Part shown: positions 27,434-36,317 of the stretch, one piece after another
How positions within the stretch are numbered: the first letter of the stretch is position 1
Layout: each line of letters begins with the position of its first letter
DNA from: GWE2-40-63 sp050179685
Lineage (GTDB): Bacteria > Bacteroidota > Bacteroidia > Bacteroidales > SZUA-534
Assembly: GCA_050179685.1 (NCBI GenBank)
Contig: JBFXEW010000012.1
Location: 60,878-124,877 of the forward strand
Direction of reading: 5' to 3'
Length of the DNA stretch: 64,000 nt
Notes under the pieces: generated by a model
What the model was told of the DNA's origin: nothing
The model's database searches: none
What the model saw: only the letters and a program-made list of their open reading frames with translations
Program-made: the position numbers and the translations under genes

Positions 27434-27967
27434 TTAATTTTGTAAGTAAGTTTCAATTTCTTTTTTCCATACCAAATATCCCGCATTATTCAGATGGAGG
27501 CCATCGTAGGTGTACATTGGGTTTAAATTTCCATTTCCATTCGAAAAAGCACGGGTCATATCAATATAAAAAGCCTTTGTTTCAGTGGCTAAGGCCGCAA
27601 TTCCTTCGTTCAGTTTTTCTACATTCTGAGGATAGATGGCTGTATGAGTAAACGATTCGTATTCAACGGGAAGGACACTCAGTAAATGAATTGTTGCCGT
27701 TGGCCAGTATTGATGCATTTGGTTTACCAGTGTATTATAATTCATTAGCACCGATGCAACGGGGATTCCATTGGCTAAATCGTTAATTCCAACCATCAAA
27801 AAAATGGTTGAGGTTTGCTTTGTTCGGTAAAGCGGCATCCGTTGTATAATGTCGATGGTTTTATCACCGGCAAGACCCAGGTTTTCAATGTCAGATTGTG
27901 GAAATAATTCGCTCCAGTTTCCCCATTGCGTAAGGCTATCGCCGATAAAAAGTATGTGTTTATTCAT
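27434..27967 (-). CDS. Cytosolic SGNH/GDSL hydrolase
   Basis: A 177-residue single-domain SGNH esterase. Block I is FIGDSLTQWGN with nucleophile S11, block III is GIND (residues 60-63), and block V is DGLHLN with D155 and H158 completing the triad. There is no signal peptide, so the enzyme acts in the cytosol. Similar enzymes remove O-acetyl groups from sugars or hydrolyse lysophospholipids. In this operon, O-deacetylation of imported MurNAc derivatives would be a sensible role (inference). Its start overlaps the end of the GNAT gene by 8 bases, and its stop is 10 bases before the SpoIID-like gene, indicating tight coupling. Confidence 0.85.
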   Translation of the reverse strand: MNKHILFIGDSLTQWGNWSELFPQSDIENLGLAGDKTIDIIQRMPLYRTKQTSTIFLMVGINDLANGIPVASVLMNYNTLVNQMHQYWPTATIHLLSVLPVEYESFTHTAIYPQNVEKLNEGIAALATETKAFYIDMTRAFSNGNGNLNPMYTYDGLHLNNAGYLVWKKEIETYLQN

Positions 27968-28871
27968 TTTTTAGTTTTTTTTCGTAGCGCCAGAAAACCC
28001 TGTCGATAACTGCATTTGCATAATGTGAATAAAAAGCAATGGGGGCAACCCAGGGAATGGTGGCGCTTGCGTGTCCCTGTTGTTTCATATCGGCCAGGCA
28101 AAGATAAAGGAGAACACTGCCAACACCTTTTCCGCGTAAGTCGCGATGCGTTCCCATGGGACCAAACCAACCCGTCCCCTGGTTGTTTCCGTCGTAAGCC
28201 GAAAAGGCTTTAAGCCGGCCATTTTGCCGGGCAATAAAAATAGCTGCTTGCGCAGATCGGTAAGCCATTTCCAATTCATTTTGCCATAGCATCCAATCTT
28301 CTGAAATAAAATCGAATAGTTCTTCTTTGTCGTTTAATGAGGCCCGTTTAATTTCGATGGATTCTTTTTTTAGTTCGGCTATTTTTTCTGATGCATCCCA
28401 ATCTGTAACCAATAAATCAACCTGCATATTTATAGCATCGCCCGTTTTTTTGAATCCCATTTTTTCTGCAAAGCAAACAGCAGGTGTGTATCGGGGATCG
28501 ATTCCCGGCATAAAATAATTAAGGGGGACATCGTAAATGCGAATGCTTTCAACAGCTAATTTGGTAAATTGTAAGTGCAAAAGCTCAAAAAGACGCGTTG
28601 CAATTCCCTGACGTCGGTATTCAGGATGAACAGCCATTAACTTGATAAAACCCAATTTTGTACCGCGAATGCTGCGGGTAACACCTTGCATAAAACCAAT
28701 AAGCTTATTTTGGTGCAATGCCAGCCAGGTATGTTCCGGATTCCAGTTTGGATCGTCGTACAGTTTCTCTTTAAGCAAGGGCCCGGTAAAGCTTTCGAAA
28801 GGCTTGCTTTGGTTGAGCAAATCCAACACTTGCTGAAAGTAGTTGTCGGTATAGTTTTGCACCGATATCAT
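27960..28871 (-). CDS. Tandem-domain GNAT N-acetyltransferase
   Basis: The 303-residue protein contains two GNAT folds. The first (about 1-150) has the acetyl-CoA loop in LMAVHPEYRRQGIATRLFEL. The second (about 160-300) has THRDLRGKGVGSVLLYLCL. Two-domain GNATs are often amino-sugar or aminoglycoside acetyltransferases, but the acceptor here is unknown. No signal peptide. It is 5 bases downstream of the DUF4922 gene and overlaps the SGNH gene by 8 bases. Within the salvage block it might acetylate amino sugars or free peptide amines (inference only). Confidence 0.85.
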   Translation of the reverse strand: MISVQNYTDNYFQQVLDLLNQSKPFESFTGPLLKEKLYDDPNWNPEHTWLALHQNKLIGFMQGVTRSIRGTKLGFIKLMAVHPEYRRQGIATRLFELLHLQFTKLAVESIRIYDVPLNYFMPGIDPRYTPAVCFAEKMGFKKTGDAINMQVDLLVTDWDASEKIAELKKESIEIKRASLNDKEELFDFISEDWMLWQNELEMAYRSAQAAIFIARQNGRLKAFSAYDGNNQGTGWFGPMGTHRDLRGKGVGSVLLYLCLADMKQQGHASATIPWVAPIAFYSHYANAVIDRVFWRYEKKLKNE

Positions 28872-28876
28872 GTGGC

Positions 28877-29824
28877 TTATTTAATGTTTGTTTTTAAATA
28901 ATCGGTAAGTTCTTCAAAATGCTTATCGCTAAGGGTCAATTGTTGCATAATGTCGCTTATATCCTCACGATTTATTTTTGTAAAGTCTTTCTCCATGGGG
29001 GTTATCAGGGTTCCCCCAAAATCGACCGATGCCGGACTTAAAAGGATGTTTTTTTCTCCTTCTTCAAAATATTGCCAGGGGCGATGTTTTTCGCGTGGAA
29101 AAATAATGACCCGCCAGGCATTGCTGTACCAGCATAGTATGTTTAGCATCGGTTCTTCATTTTGAGCCAGTCTGCTGGTAAATTCATAACAAGGTTCGAA
29201 GGTTTTTATCAACGAATGTTTTTCTGCTGATTCCAGCACAAGCATTTTTCGCATTCCATCGTTAATAGAGGTAACTTCAAGACCAGGTTTTTTAATTATT
29301 GGTTTTCCGAAGTTTGTTTTAAGTGTCCCGAATTCATCCTCAATGGGTAAAAAACCGGTGTTTCCAGCCTGAAAGTGCAAATGGTCGGGGGCCGATGCTC
29401 CGCAATTTGGGGCGTTGTAAAAAAACACTAAATCGGGGAGCGCTTTGCTCAGAGCTAACATATCGGCAAACGAATGCTTTATTTCCTGTGGAATATGTTC
29501 TTTGTGAGCTATGGTGTAATGCTCCGGAAAAATAGGAAATGGATTGCACAATATTTCATAGGTGTTTTCAAATGCCACGCTGCGTTGTTCATTGGGGCGG
29601 TTTGCCGCACATAAAAAACATTTACGCGCTTCAATCGATGCTTTATCCACTTTTGCTGCCGACGAAGTAATCCGTTTTGGATTGTACTGTACATTTACCT
29701 GAAAACCATTGTAGGCAAAAGTTTTTAGCCGTACATTTTTTAAACCTTCGACGTTGGATGTCAGTAGCGGCCAATTGGTTTTTTGCTCCAGAAATAAATT
29801 ATTTGTTTCGGTTTGGTAGTTCAT
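28877..29824 (-). CDS. DUF4922 protein, HIT/GalT-like nucleotidyltransferase fold
   Basis: A 315-residue cytosolic protein of the DUF4922 family. It has a CxxC pair in RKCFLCAANRP (about residues 68-78) and a histidine-triad-like motif PDHLHFQAG near 165. Both features recall ATP adenylyltransferases and GalT-type uridylyltransferases, so a nucleotide-sugar phosphorylase or transferase activity is plausible. I know of no established function. It lies between the GT2 and GNAT genes, 5 bases before the latter. If it makes a nucleotide sugar, the adjacent glycosyltransferase could be its consumer (inference). Confidence 0.78.
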   Translation of the reverse strand: MNYQTETNNLFLEQKTNWPLLTSNVEGLKNVRLKTFAYNGFQVNVQYNPKRITSSAAKVDKASIEARKCFLCAANRPNEQRSVAFENTYEILCNPFPIFPEHYTIAHKEHIPQEIKHSFADMLALSKALPDLVFFYNAPNCGASAPDHLHFQAGNTGFLPIEDEFGTLKTNFGKPIIKKPGLEVTSINDGMRKMLVLESAEKHSLIKTFEPCYEFTSRLAQNEEPMLNILCWYSNAWRVIIFPREKHRPWQYFEEGEKNILLSPASVDFGGTLITPMEKDFTKINREDISDIMQQLTLSDKHFEELTDYLKTNIK

Positions 29825-29879
29825 TGATTGATAAAATGATAAATGCGGTTTTCACAATTGTTTCTTTCCAATGCTTAGG

Positions 29880-31343
29880 TTATTTGCTCTTATTTAGTTG
29901 TATGCGCGCTTTAAGCTCCACCGTGCGTAGTTTATCTTTATAATAATTGTGTTTATTCATTGCTTCAATGCTTAGCGAAGCATCGGAATTGTCTTCCCAC
30001 CGGCGGCACAGGTAGAGTGAATTGTAAAGGCGTCCAATCTGATAGTGCCGACTAATGGCCAATCCCAAACCATAATCTTCGCCATAACTTGTATTGGGTA
30101 TTTTGATACTTCGGAATACGGGTGTATAAAAAGCGCGTGGAGCACCCAGTCCGTTAATACGCAGTGCATTGTTTCGTCCGTTGTCGGGGGTCCATTCTTT
30201 ATGGTCGATTAATCCCGGAGGAATTTCTTCCAACTTAAAGTTGGTCATTTGGTACGAGCCAATTACCATGGCGTAGTCTTCTTTATAAAAAGTATCCACA
30301 ATTTGTTGCAGGGTGCTATGGTCTTTGTACAAATCGTCGCTATCGAGTTGAACGGCGAATTTTCCACAAAGCTCATGATGAACTGCCAGATTCCAGCAAC
30401 CACCAATTCCCAAATCGGTGCGCTCAGGAATAATATGAATCAGGTTATTGTATTTTGCTGCATACGACTGAATAATTTCAGTAGTTCCATCGCTTGAATG
30501 ATTATCGACAATGATTAAGTTGTAGCTAAAGCCCGATTTTTGCTTCATCACCGAATCAATGGCGTCCGCTATGGTTTTTTCGCGGTTACGAACCGGGATA
30601 ATAACCGAAGCTTCCACCGGAAAATTACCTTCGTTAAGGTTTACGGCTTTAAAATCAGGTTTTAAGTATCCACCGATGGCTTTTAGATGTGTAGTTGCGG
30701 CTTTTTCCATTTCAATTTGTACCTGCCGGTTTTTTGGATCAACATAATCGAAAATCTTTTTTCCTGAAGCACGCGTGTCCCATTCAATTTGTGAATAGAG
30801 CGGTTCCGGAATGTGAAACAATTCCTGATTTCGGCTAATGGCCAGACGAAGCTGATACAAACCGGCAAAATCAAAGGTCTCGCTAAAACTGTTTACAGCA
30901 TTCTTAAAAACGTCACTATTAATAAACCAAAGCGGGCCAAAGTTGAAATCGTCGCGCAGGCTACCCACCTGGTAGTCGATTACCGGATGATTGCTTTGTT
31001 TACCGTCGGCAACCTGCATATAATCGGAGTAAACCATTCCCGCACCGGTATCTTCAGCCATGCTTAAAAAGCGCTCCAGGGCATATTGACCTATTTTTAT
31101 TTCGGTTTCTTTGGTAACTAAAAGCACGTAATCGGAATCAGCATAAGCTGCAATTTTTTTTAAGGTATCTGTTTTAATGATGCTTTCTGTTTCCAGTACT
31201 TTTGCTTTATTCCATTGGGTTTTTGCATCGGGCTTACCTAATAAATAAATGGTTTTTATGTGATTGTTTTGTTCTAAATCCTTTAAAAAGTTTTCCCAAA
31301 TTTCGGGAGTCTGGTAGGGAATAAAACAAGTAATGGTTTTCAT
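29880..31343 (-). CDS. Family 2 glycosyltransferase, soluble
   Basis: The 487-residue protein has an N-terminal region of about 240 residues resembling a degenerate GT-A fold (MKTITCFIPYQTPEIW). A canonical GT2 domain follows from about 245, with ASVIIPVRNREKTIADAID, IIVDNHSSDGT and the DxD-type motif VQLDSDDLY. No membrane segments or signal peptide are present, so it would act in the cytosol. The first half may be a second, inactive GT-like domain. It is 21 bases downstream of the amidase gene and 55 bases upstream of DUF4922. A glycosyltransferase in a catabolic cluster is unexpected; storage glycan or repair synthesis are possible explanations. Confidence 0.82.
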   Translation of the reverse strand: MKTITCFIPYQTPEIWENFLKDLEQNNHIKTIYLLGKPDAKTQWNKAKVLETESIIKTDTLKKIAAYADSDYVLLVTKETEIKIGQYALERFLSMAEDTGAGMVYSDYMQVADGKQSNHPVIDYQVGSLRDDFNFGPLWFINSDVFKNAVNSFSETFDFAGLYQLRLAISRNQELFHIPEPLYSQIEWDTRASGKKIFDYVDPKNRQVQIEMEKAATTHLKAIGGYLKPDFKAVNLNEGNFPVEASVIIPVRNREKTIADAIDSVMKQKSGFSYNLIIVDNHSSDGTTEIIQSYAAKYNNLIHIIPERTDLGIGGCWNLAVHHELCGKFAVQLDSDDLYKDHSTLQQIVDTFYKEDYAMVIGSYQMTNFKLEEIPPGLIDHKEWTPDNGRNNALRINGLGAPRAFYTPVFRSIKIPNTSYGEDYGLGLAISRHYQIGRLYNSLYLCRRWEDNSDASLSIEAMNKHNYYKDKLRTVELKARIQLNKSK

Positions 31344-31363
31344 AGATAGTTCGTTTTTCAGGT

Positions 31364-34300
31364 TTATTGTTTATTTGTTTCTTTTGTAAACGTGTTAATA
31401 ATCAATTTCATAAAAGCATCCCTTTCGTTTTGCAGCAGAATGGTTTCAAACGGAAATCCAAAGGCAGCTACCATGTAGTTTTCCGAGTAAAGAACTCCGG
31501 CACTCATGTTGTTTTCAGAATAGCGCATAATGGTTTTCGACGAATTGCTGTAAGGTTCAATGGCGTCGGGCGATTCTGTCTTATAAATGAGGGGATGGTA
31601 AGCAGTATTAAATTGTAAACCGGCAAGTTGCGAGGAAAACGAGGTGTCGGTAAAATATGTTTTCCCTAAGCGTGATGCATGATTGGTTCTCCATTTGTAT
31701 TTTAGGATTGTTCCGCTTAAAGAATCCTGCCGGTTGAGCCTTACGTCGGTTCCAATATGCGCTCCGGTGATTAAAAGAGAGCCTCCCTTATTCAGATAAC
31801 TTTGTAAATTTTTCAGCAATTCATCGGAAAAAAGGGTGAAATGGGCAACAGAATCGTTTTTGGGCAGGTAATGTGTTTTTTCTTCGCCAGCCAAAAAATC
31901 TATCATAAAATAAGTTTCAGGTTCTGTTAATGATTCGGTAAACGCTTCATCGCTTGAAGAAACAAAACTATAGCCTGCCTTAAGAATCGATTGTCCATGA
32001 ATAAAACTATAATCGAAGGTGTTTCCGGGAATGATTTTATCTTCCATTTCGGCTCCCGAAGCACCAAAACCCGGCGAATCGTCGTCGAGCCAGGGAGAAT
32101 TCCGGTCATAATCGTATTGTGAACCCGTGTAATGAATGGTTGCCTGGTATCCAATGCCTTCGTCCATTCGGTTCATAAAACCTGCCAATCGGGGTTCATC
32201 CAGGGCTGCCGGTCCAGCTATGCGGTCAAAAGCATTGACAATAAGAACGATTCCGGTTGCATTTTCAGCAAATCCGGCCGAAAGAATTTCCGAAGGAAAA
32301 CTTTCGCCTCCTTTATTTACCGCAGTAACTTTAAAGGAATAAATAATTCCCGGTTCCGGATTTGGTATGAGGAACGAAGCTTTATCGGTCCATTGTCCGT
32401 TATCGAATCCCTGTCCTTTTTTTCGGGTATAAACCAGGTAACCCTCGGCTTCAGCTGTGGGTTCCAGCGGATCGCTTACGGGTTTCCAGCTTAAAAGAAG
32501 CTCGTTGTTGGCAAGGTTTTGAATAGTAAAATGAGAAATTGGTAAGGGTTGAATTACATACGGAAGGTTGTATTGAACCGATAAAAACCGGTGAATTCCT
32601 TTATAAATGGCTCGTGAAACGTCGAAACGAAACATGGGTTCCCAGCCAAAGCGGGCATCTAAAAAGTTCTGATGCGATAAAAGTTCGAGTAATATGGTTG
32701 GCACATTGGGACGAAAGGCTTCGCTATAAGCTCTGTCCCACAATCCCCGACGAATCCAACTGGTGTCATATTTTTGTCTTAAATCAGTTACCAGTTGGGT
32801 TTGAATCAGGTCGGTTAAATCGCGCGATGCCATTTTCGATTCACCATTGGAGAAAGTAGCATTACCCTGGGTTGTGCTGTAAATTCCCAGCGTACCAATC
32901 ACACTGTCAGAAGGGGCAATTCCTGCATCGGTATGAAAAGCAAGCGCCAAATCAATAGGAATTTGCAATCCGGTAACATCCCTTTTTTTTGTGGGACCTG
33001 CCGGAGCGCCCATCAGGTAATTCACCCATTCGCCGCGACTTTGAACATCGTCGCTATAATCCATTGCTTTTTCAGGATTCAAAAACCAAACCAGCGTATC
33101 GGGCATGCCCGCATATTGTAAATAGTACCGGGCAGCTTCCTGGTAGCGCGGTCGCCCGCTTGTTTTTCCGTTCCGGCTAACATTTCCCATTCCACCACCA
33201 AATCGAGCGGCATCGGCAGTAAGGCTTTGGTTGTTCTTATTTGTTTTTCCCGACAGTACTACTTTTCCGGAGTCTGCATGAATACCCTGATTAAAATGAA
33301 AAGTACCCAGATAAATCCAGGTTCCTCCGCCCATTTGCTGGTTCACATGGAATTCGGTAATTCCTCCCGTGTGATGCACCGTATACCGTGCTTCATCAGA
33401 ATTCTCTTCTTGCTGATGATATGCAACGTAAACCGGATACTCGCCTGATTCGGGAATTTCAGGAATCCATTCAATAAATTCCATCGATTGTTTGTGCGAG
33501 GTAAACCGGGTAAAAGTTCCCAGATTAAATGGATTTTCAGTAGTGTAAGGTGGATTCCCTATGGCAAAACCAGTCCCGGAAGTTTTTGATTTTATGTTTT
33601 CCCGATAAATACTATTTCCGGTGCTTTCATTGTTATCAACTATAACCTCGTGGGTTTGTATAGAACGTTCGCGGGGAAGAAATACCTGAACTCCCGCATT
33701 TTCGAGCATGGGAACCACTCCCTGAAGCACGTAGGCCATGGTACTTAAATCTTCAACGGTTTGAAACAAGCGGGCCCGTTGCCATTCCCACCTGTCGAGT
33801 GTGGGCTCGTAATACCAGCCATGACTGTGCCAAAGTGCAATATTAATAGCTTGTAATATGGGGTCAACTTCCTCAGGCTTTGAGTTGTTATGCACCAAAG
33901 AATTTGTTTTACGATTGAACTTATGGGGAATTCTGGTTTTGTCGATATCCTTTTTTGAGGTTCTATAGTAGTTGGGAATGTAAGTATCCAACGATTTTTT
34001 GTTACTGAAGAATTCAATGTTGTAGTTATCATACAACTCGCCCAATGTTTTTTTTGCTTCAGTTTTAAGCCAGTTTATGGTGGCTGGCCTGAAAGGGGCA
34101 TTGGCCAGGTTTTTATCGAAATAAACCGCAATAGTTTTCTTTTTTACATCTATTATAATGGTGTCAATTTTTGTGGAATCTTTTTTATAGTATCCGGTTT
34201 TATAAGAGAACAAAGTACTGTTGATATACTGGTTGGTAAACGATTCAATTAAAGAATAAGCAGGGCTGCGGTGTGGGAGTGCCGGCATTTGTGCAAAGGC

Positions 34301-34366
34301 CTTGTTTATAAAAGCTGAGCAAATTATAAGGATACTTATAAAAACAAGGGTTTTTAGTAATCTCAT
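31364..34366 (-). CDS. Exported N-acetylmuramoyl-L-alanine amidase with golvesin-like and Fn3 domains
   Basis: The start at 34366 gives signal peptide MRLLKTLVFISILIICSAFI ending near AFAQ, and a 1000-residue protein; the upstream frame adds only 17 non-leader residues. Candidate zinc and catalytic residues of an Amidase_3 fold are split: WHSHGW with the following Glu helix (about 180-200), LALAFHTDAG (about 480) and ILLELLSHQN (about 570). Between them lies a golvesin/xanthan-lyase-like carbohydrate-binding module (about 290-400, YPVYVAYHQQEENSDEARYT). An Fn3-like domain follows near 620-710, and then a Rossmann-like region. There is no T9SS sorting domain, so it is probably periplasmic or outer membrane-bound. 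It is the first gene of the salvage block, divergent from murK. Confidence 0.82.
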   Translation of the reverse strand: MRLLKTLVFISILIICSAFINKAFAQMPALPHRSPAYSLIESFTNQYINSTLFSYKTGYYKKDSTKIDTIIIDVKKKTIAVYFDKNLANAPFRPATINWLKTEAKKTLGELYDNYNIEFFSNKKSLDTYIPNYYRTSKKDIDKTRIPHKFNRKTNSLVHNNSKPEEVDPILQAINIALWHSHGWYYEPTLDRWEWQRARLFQTVEDLSTMAYVLQGVVPMLENAGVQVFLPRERSIQTHEVIVDNNESTGNSIYRENIKSKTSGTGFAIGNPPYTTENPFNLGTFTRFTSHKQSMEFIEWIPEIPESGEYPVYVAYHQQEENSDEARYTVHHTGGITEFHVNQQMGGGTWIYLGTFHFNQGIHADSGKVVLSGKTNKNNQSLTADAARFGGGMGNVSRNGKTSGRPRYQEAARYYLQYAGMPDTLVWFLNPEKAMDYSDDVQSRGEWVNYLMGAPAGPTKKRDVTGLQIPIDLALAFHTDAGIAPSDSVIGTLGIYSTTQGNATFSNGESKMASRDLTDLIQTQLVTDLRQKYDTSWIRRGLWDRAYSEAFRPNVPTILLELLSHQNFLDARFGWEPMFRFDVSRAIYKGIHRFLSVQYNLPYVIQPLPISHFTIQNLANNELLLSWKPVSDPLEPTAEAEGYLVYTRKKGQGFDNGQWTDKASFLIPNPEPGIIYSFKVTAVNKGGESFPSEILSAGFAENATGIVLIVNAFDRIAGPAALDEPRLAGFMNRMDEGIGYQATIHYTGSQYDYDRNSPWLDDDSPGFGASGAEMEDKIIPGNTFDYSFIHGQSILKAGYSFVSSSDEAFTESLTEPETYFMIDFLAGEEKTHYLPKNDSVAHFTLFSDELLKNLQSYLNKGGSLLITGAHIGTDVRLNRQDSLSGTILKYKWRTNHASRLGKTYFTDTSFSSQLAGLQFNTAYHPLIYKTESPDAIEPYSNSSKTIMRYSENNMSAGVLYSENYMVAAFGFPFETILLQNERDAFMKLIINTFTKETNKQ

Positions 34367-34394
34367 TGCTGAATTTTTATCAAATTTTGCCCTC

Positions 34395-34402
34395 CAAAAG
34401 TA
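34395..34402 (-). promoter_or_regulatory. -7 box for the amidase-led salvage operon
   Basis: On the minus strand this reads TACTTTTG, matching TAnnTTTG, 28 bases before the amidase start at 34366. The operator-like block lies 25 bases further upstream. Confidence 0.5.
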
Positions 34403-34426
34403 AGGCATATTATTCAAAAATGCAAA

Positions 34427-34452
34427 ATGTGTAATACATATTACATCTTATA
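34427..34452. promoter_or_regulatory. Putative GntR/FCD operator in the murK / amidase divergent promoter
   Basis: This block contains TGTAATACA (34430-34438) within a 16-bp perfect palindrome TGTAATACATATTACA (34430-34445), followed by CTTATA. It matches the block before namZ at 21 of 26 positions. Its location between murK and the amidase-led block would allow control of both. A possible murK -7 box (TAATTTAG, 34465-34472) is imperfect. Confidence 0.5.
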
Positions 34453-34578
34453 AAATATTTTTTGTAATTTAGCAGCGTCAAAAAATTTATAAATCGATTT
34501 TGTACACTATTACAGGAAAGATAGGCTTATTTAGGACTAAATTTCAGAAATAGTACGAATATAATTCAAAAATTACGC

Positions 34579-35430
34579 ATGTTTTTAGTAGCAGACGGAG
34601 GGTCGACCAAAACCGATTGGCGATTGATAAAGGGTGATTCAACCCTGTCGTTGACCACCATTGGTATAAATCCCTTGTTTTCGGAAAAAGATCAAATAAT
34701 TCGGGTCTTAACTGAGTCGGATATAAATATGTATAAAAACTCCATCGAGAAAGTTTTCTTTTATGGTGCTGGTTTAGCAAACGATCAGATAAAAGATGGC
34801 TTGCTTAAAATATTTATGCAGTTTTTTGGAGAGAACACACAAATATTTATTAACGATGATATGCTTGCGGCTGCCAGAGCACTACTGGGAACTGAGCCGG
34901 GAATTGCCTGTATTTTAGGTACCGGATCAAATTCCTGCATGTACGATGGGAAACAATTGGTCGACAAAATACCCGCTTTGGGTTACATTTTAGGTGACGA
35001 GGGAAGTGGAGCCTACATGGGAAAGCGTTTTATCAATGCCTTATTAAAGCGCGATTTTTCTCCGGAACTATCTCAAAAACTAAATAAACTGGGTGAATTC
35101 GATTTACACACCGTAATCGAAAGCGTGTATAAAAAGCCCTTGCCCAACCGTTACCTGGCATCTTTAACCCGTTTGTTAAAAGCTGAACTGCATGAGCCTG
35201 AGATACATGCTCTGGTATATAATTCGCTGCAGGATTTTGTAAGAAAAAACATTATAAAGCTGCCGCATTGCAAGGAACTACCCGTTGTTTTTGCAGGTTC
35301 TATAGCTTTTCATTTCAATGAAGTTTTAACCGAGGTTATGTTAGCTAACGGATTTACAAAGCCCAGGGTAGTGCAATCACCCATTGACTATTTGGTGGCC
35401 TATCATAAAACCATAAAAAGCAAGAATTAG
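34579..35430 (+). CDS. murK: N-acetylmuramic acid/N-acetylglucosamine kinase (BadF/BadG ATPase family, MurK-like)
   Basis: A 283-residue cytosolic sugar kinase. The phosphate-1 loop is DGGSTKT (residues 6-12), the phosphate-2/adenosine region is ILGTGSNSCMYDG (about 112-124), and GYILGDEGSGAYMGKR follows at about 135-150. MurK phosphorylates MurNAc (and GlcNAc) at C6. The gene is 6 bases upstream of murQ, the next enzyme in the pathway, mirroring the MurK-MurQ arrangement described in Tannerella and Clostridium. BadF/BadG members include glucosamine kinases, so sugar preference rests on context. A palindromic operator-like site lies about 130 bases upstream. Confidence 0.87.
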   Translation: MFLVADGGSTKTDWRLIKGDSTLSLTTIGINPLFSEKDQIIRVLTESDINMYKNSIEKVFFYGAGLANDQIKDGLLKIFMQFFGENTQIFINDDMLAAARALLGTEPGIACILGTGSNSCMYDGKQLVDKIPALGYILGDEGSGAYMGKRFINALLKRDFSPELSQKLNKLGEFDLHTVIESVYKKPLPNRYLASLTRLLKAELHEPEIHALVYNSLQDFVRKNIIKLPHCKELPVVFAGSIAFHFNEVLTEVMLANGFTKPRVVQSPIDYLVAYHKTIKSKN

Positions 35431-35436
35431 TAAATT

Positions 35437-36255
35437 ATGATAAATATTACTGAATCATCGTCGCGTTACGATAATCTGGAAAAGATGACGGTTAAGGAAT
35501 TACTTGAGAATATTAATCGCGAGGATGGTACCGTGCACATGGCAGTGAATAAAATTATTCCCGAAATTGAGCGGGTAGTTGATCAGATTATTCCCCGAAT
35601 TAAAAAAGGGGGACGATTGTTTTATGTAGGAGCTGGGACCAGTGGTCGTTTGGGCATTGTTGATGCTTCAGAAATTCCGCCAACTTTTGGAGTTCCCTAC
35701 GATATTGTTATTGGTTTAATAGCTGGTGGCGATCAGGCCATCCGCAAGGCGGTGGAATCAGCTGAAGATGATGATCAGGGAGCCTGGCGCGACATGGCAC
35801 AATACGAACCCCACGCCAACGACTCGGTTATTGGTATTGCCGCATCGGGGCGAACCCCTTATGTTATTGGTGCTGTTCGCGATGCCCGAAATTCGGGACT
35901 TTTTACTGCCTGTATTACCTGTAATCCGGAAACTCAACTGGCAAAAGAGGTTGATATTGCATTAGAAGCTATTGTTGGTCCTGAGTTTGTGACCGGAAGT
36001 ACCCGCATGAAAGCCGGTACAGCTCAAAAGCTGGTGCTGAATATGATTACCACTTCGGTTATGATTAAGCTGGGTCGCGTAAAGGGAAATAAAATGATTG
36101 ACATGCAGTTAACCAATAAAAAGCTGATTGAACGCGGTTCCCGAATGATTATGGAAGAATTGGGTTTGAGTATTGATGAATCGCGGCGCTTGCTCTTGCT
36201 GCATGGCTCGGTTCGGAATGCCATAGAAAATTATCAGAACATTGAAACCTTGTAA
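35437..36255 (+). CDS. murQ: N-acetylmuramic acid 6-phosphate etherase
   Basis: MurQ cleaves the lactyl ether of MurNAc-6-phosphate, giving GlcNAc-6-phosphate and D-lactate in the cytosol. The 272-residue SIS-domain protein has the phosphosugar-binding loop YVGAGTSGRLGIVDASEIPP, with the conserved Glu in DASEIPP. The second catalytic Glu is in VESAEDDDQ. The GSTRMKAGTAQKLVLNMI helix also matches the family. It is shorter than E. coli MurQ (298) and lacks most of the C-terminal tail. It follows murK by 6 bases and ends at a strong terminator shared with the convergent GntR gene. The family call is very secure. Confidence 0.95.
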   Translation: MINITESSSRYDNLEKMTVKELLENINREDGTVHMAVNKIIPEIERVVDQIIPRIKKGGRLFYVGAGTSGRLGIVDASEIPPTFGVPYDIVIGLIAGGDQAIRKAVESAEDDDQGAWRDMAQYEPHANDSVIGIAASGRTPYVIGAVRDARNSGLFTACITCNPETQLAKEVDIALEAIVGPEFVTGSTRMKAGTAQKLVLNMITTSVMIKLGRVKGNKMIDMQLTNKKLIERGSRMIMEELGLSIDESRRLLLLHGSVRNAIENYQNIETL

Positions 36256-36280
36256 AATGCGTTCCTTTGGGCAGGTATTT

Positions 36281-36317
36281 AAACAACAGGGGCTCCAATT
36301 TGGAGCCCCTGTTGTTT
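36281..36317. terminator. Bidirectional terminator between murQ and the GntR gene
   Basis: A perfect 17-bp stem, AAACAACAGGGGCTCCA (36281-36297) and its complement (36301-36317), closes a 3-base ATT loop. The A-rich and T-rich ends make it work on either strand. The GntR stop codon overlaps its right arm. Confidence 0.88.

Noticed and set aside
36281..36317. 17-bp perfect stem after murQ as a mobile-element terminal repeat
   Set aside because: It has a 3-base loop and sits between two convergent stops, as a bidirectional terminator would.
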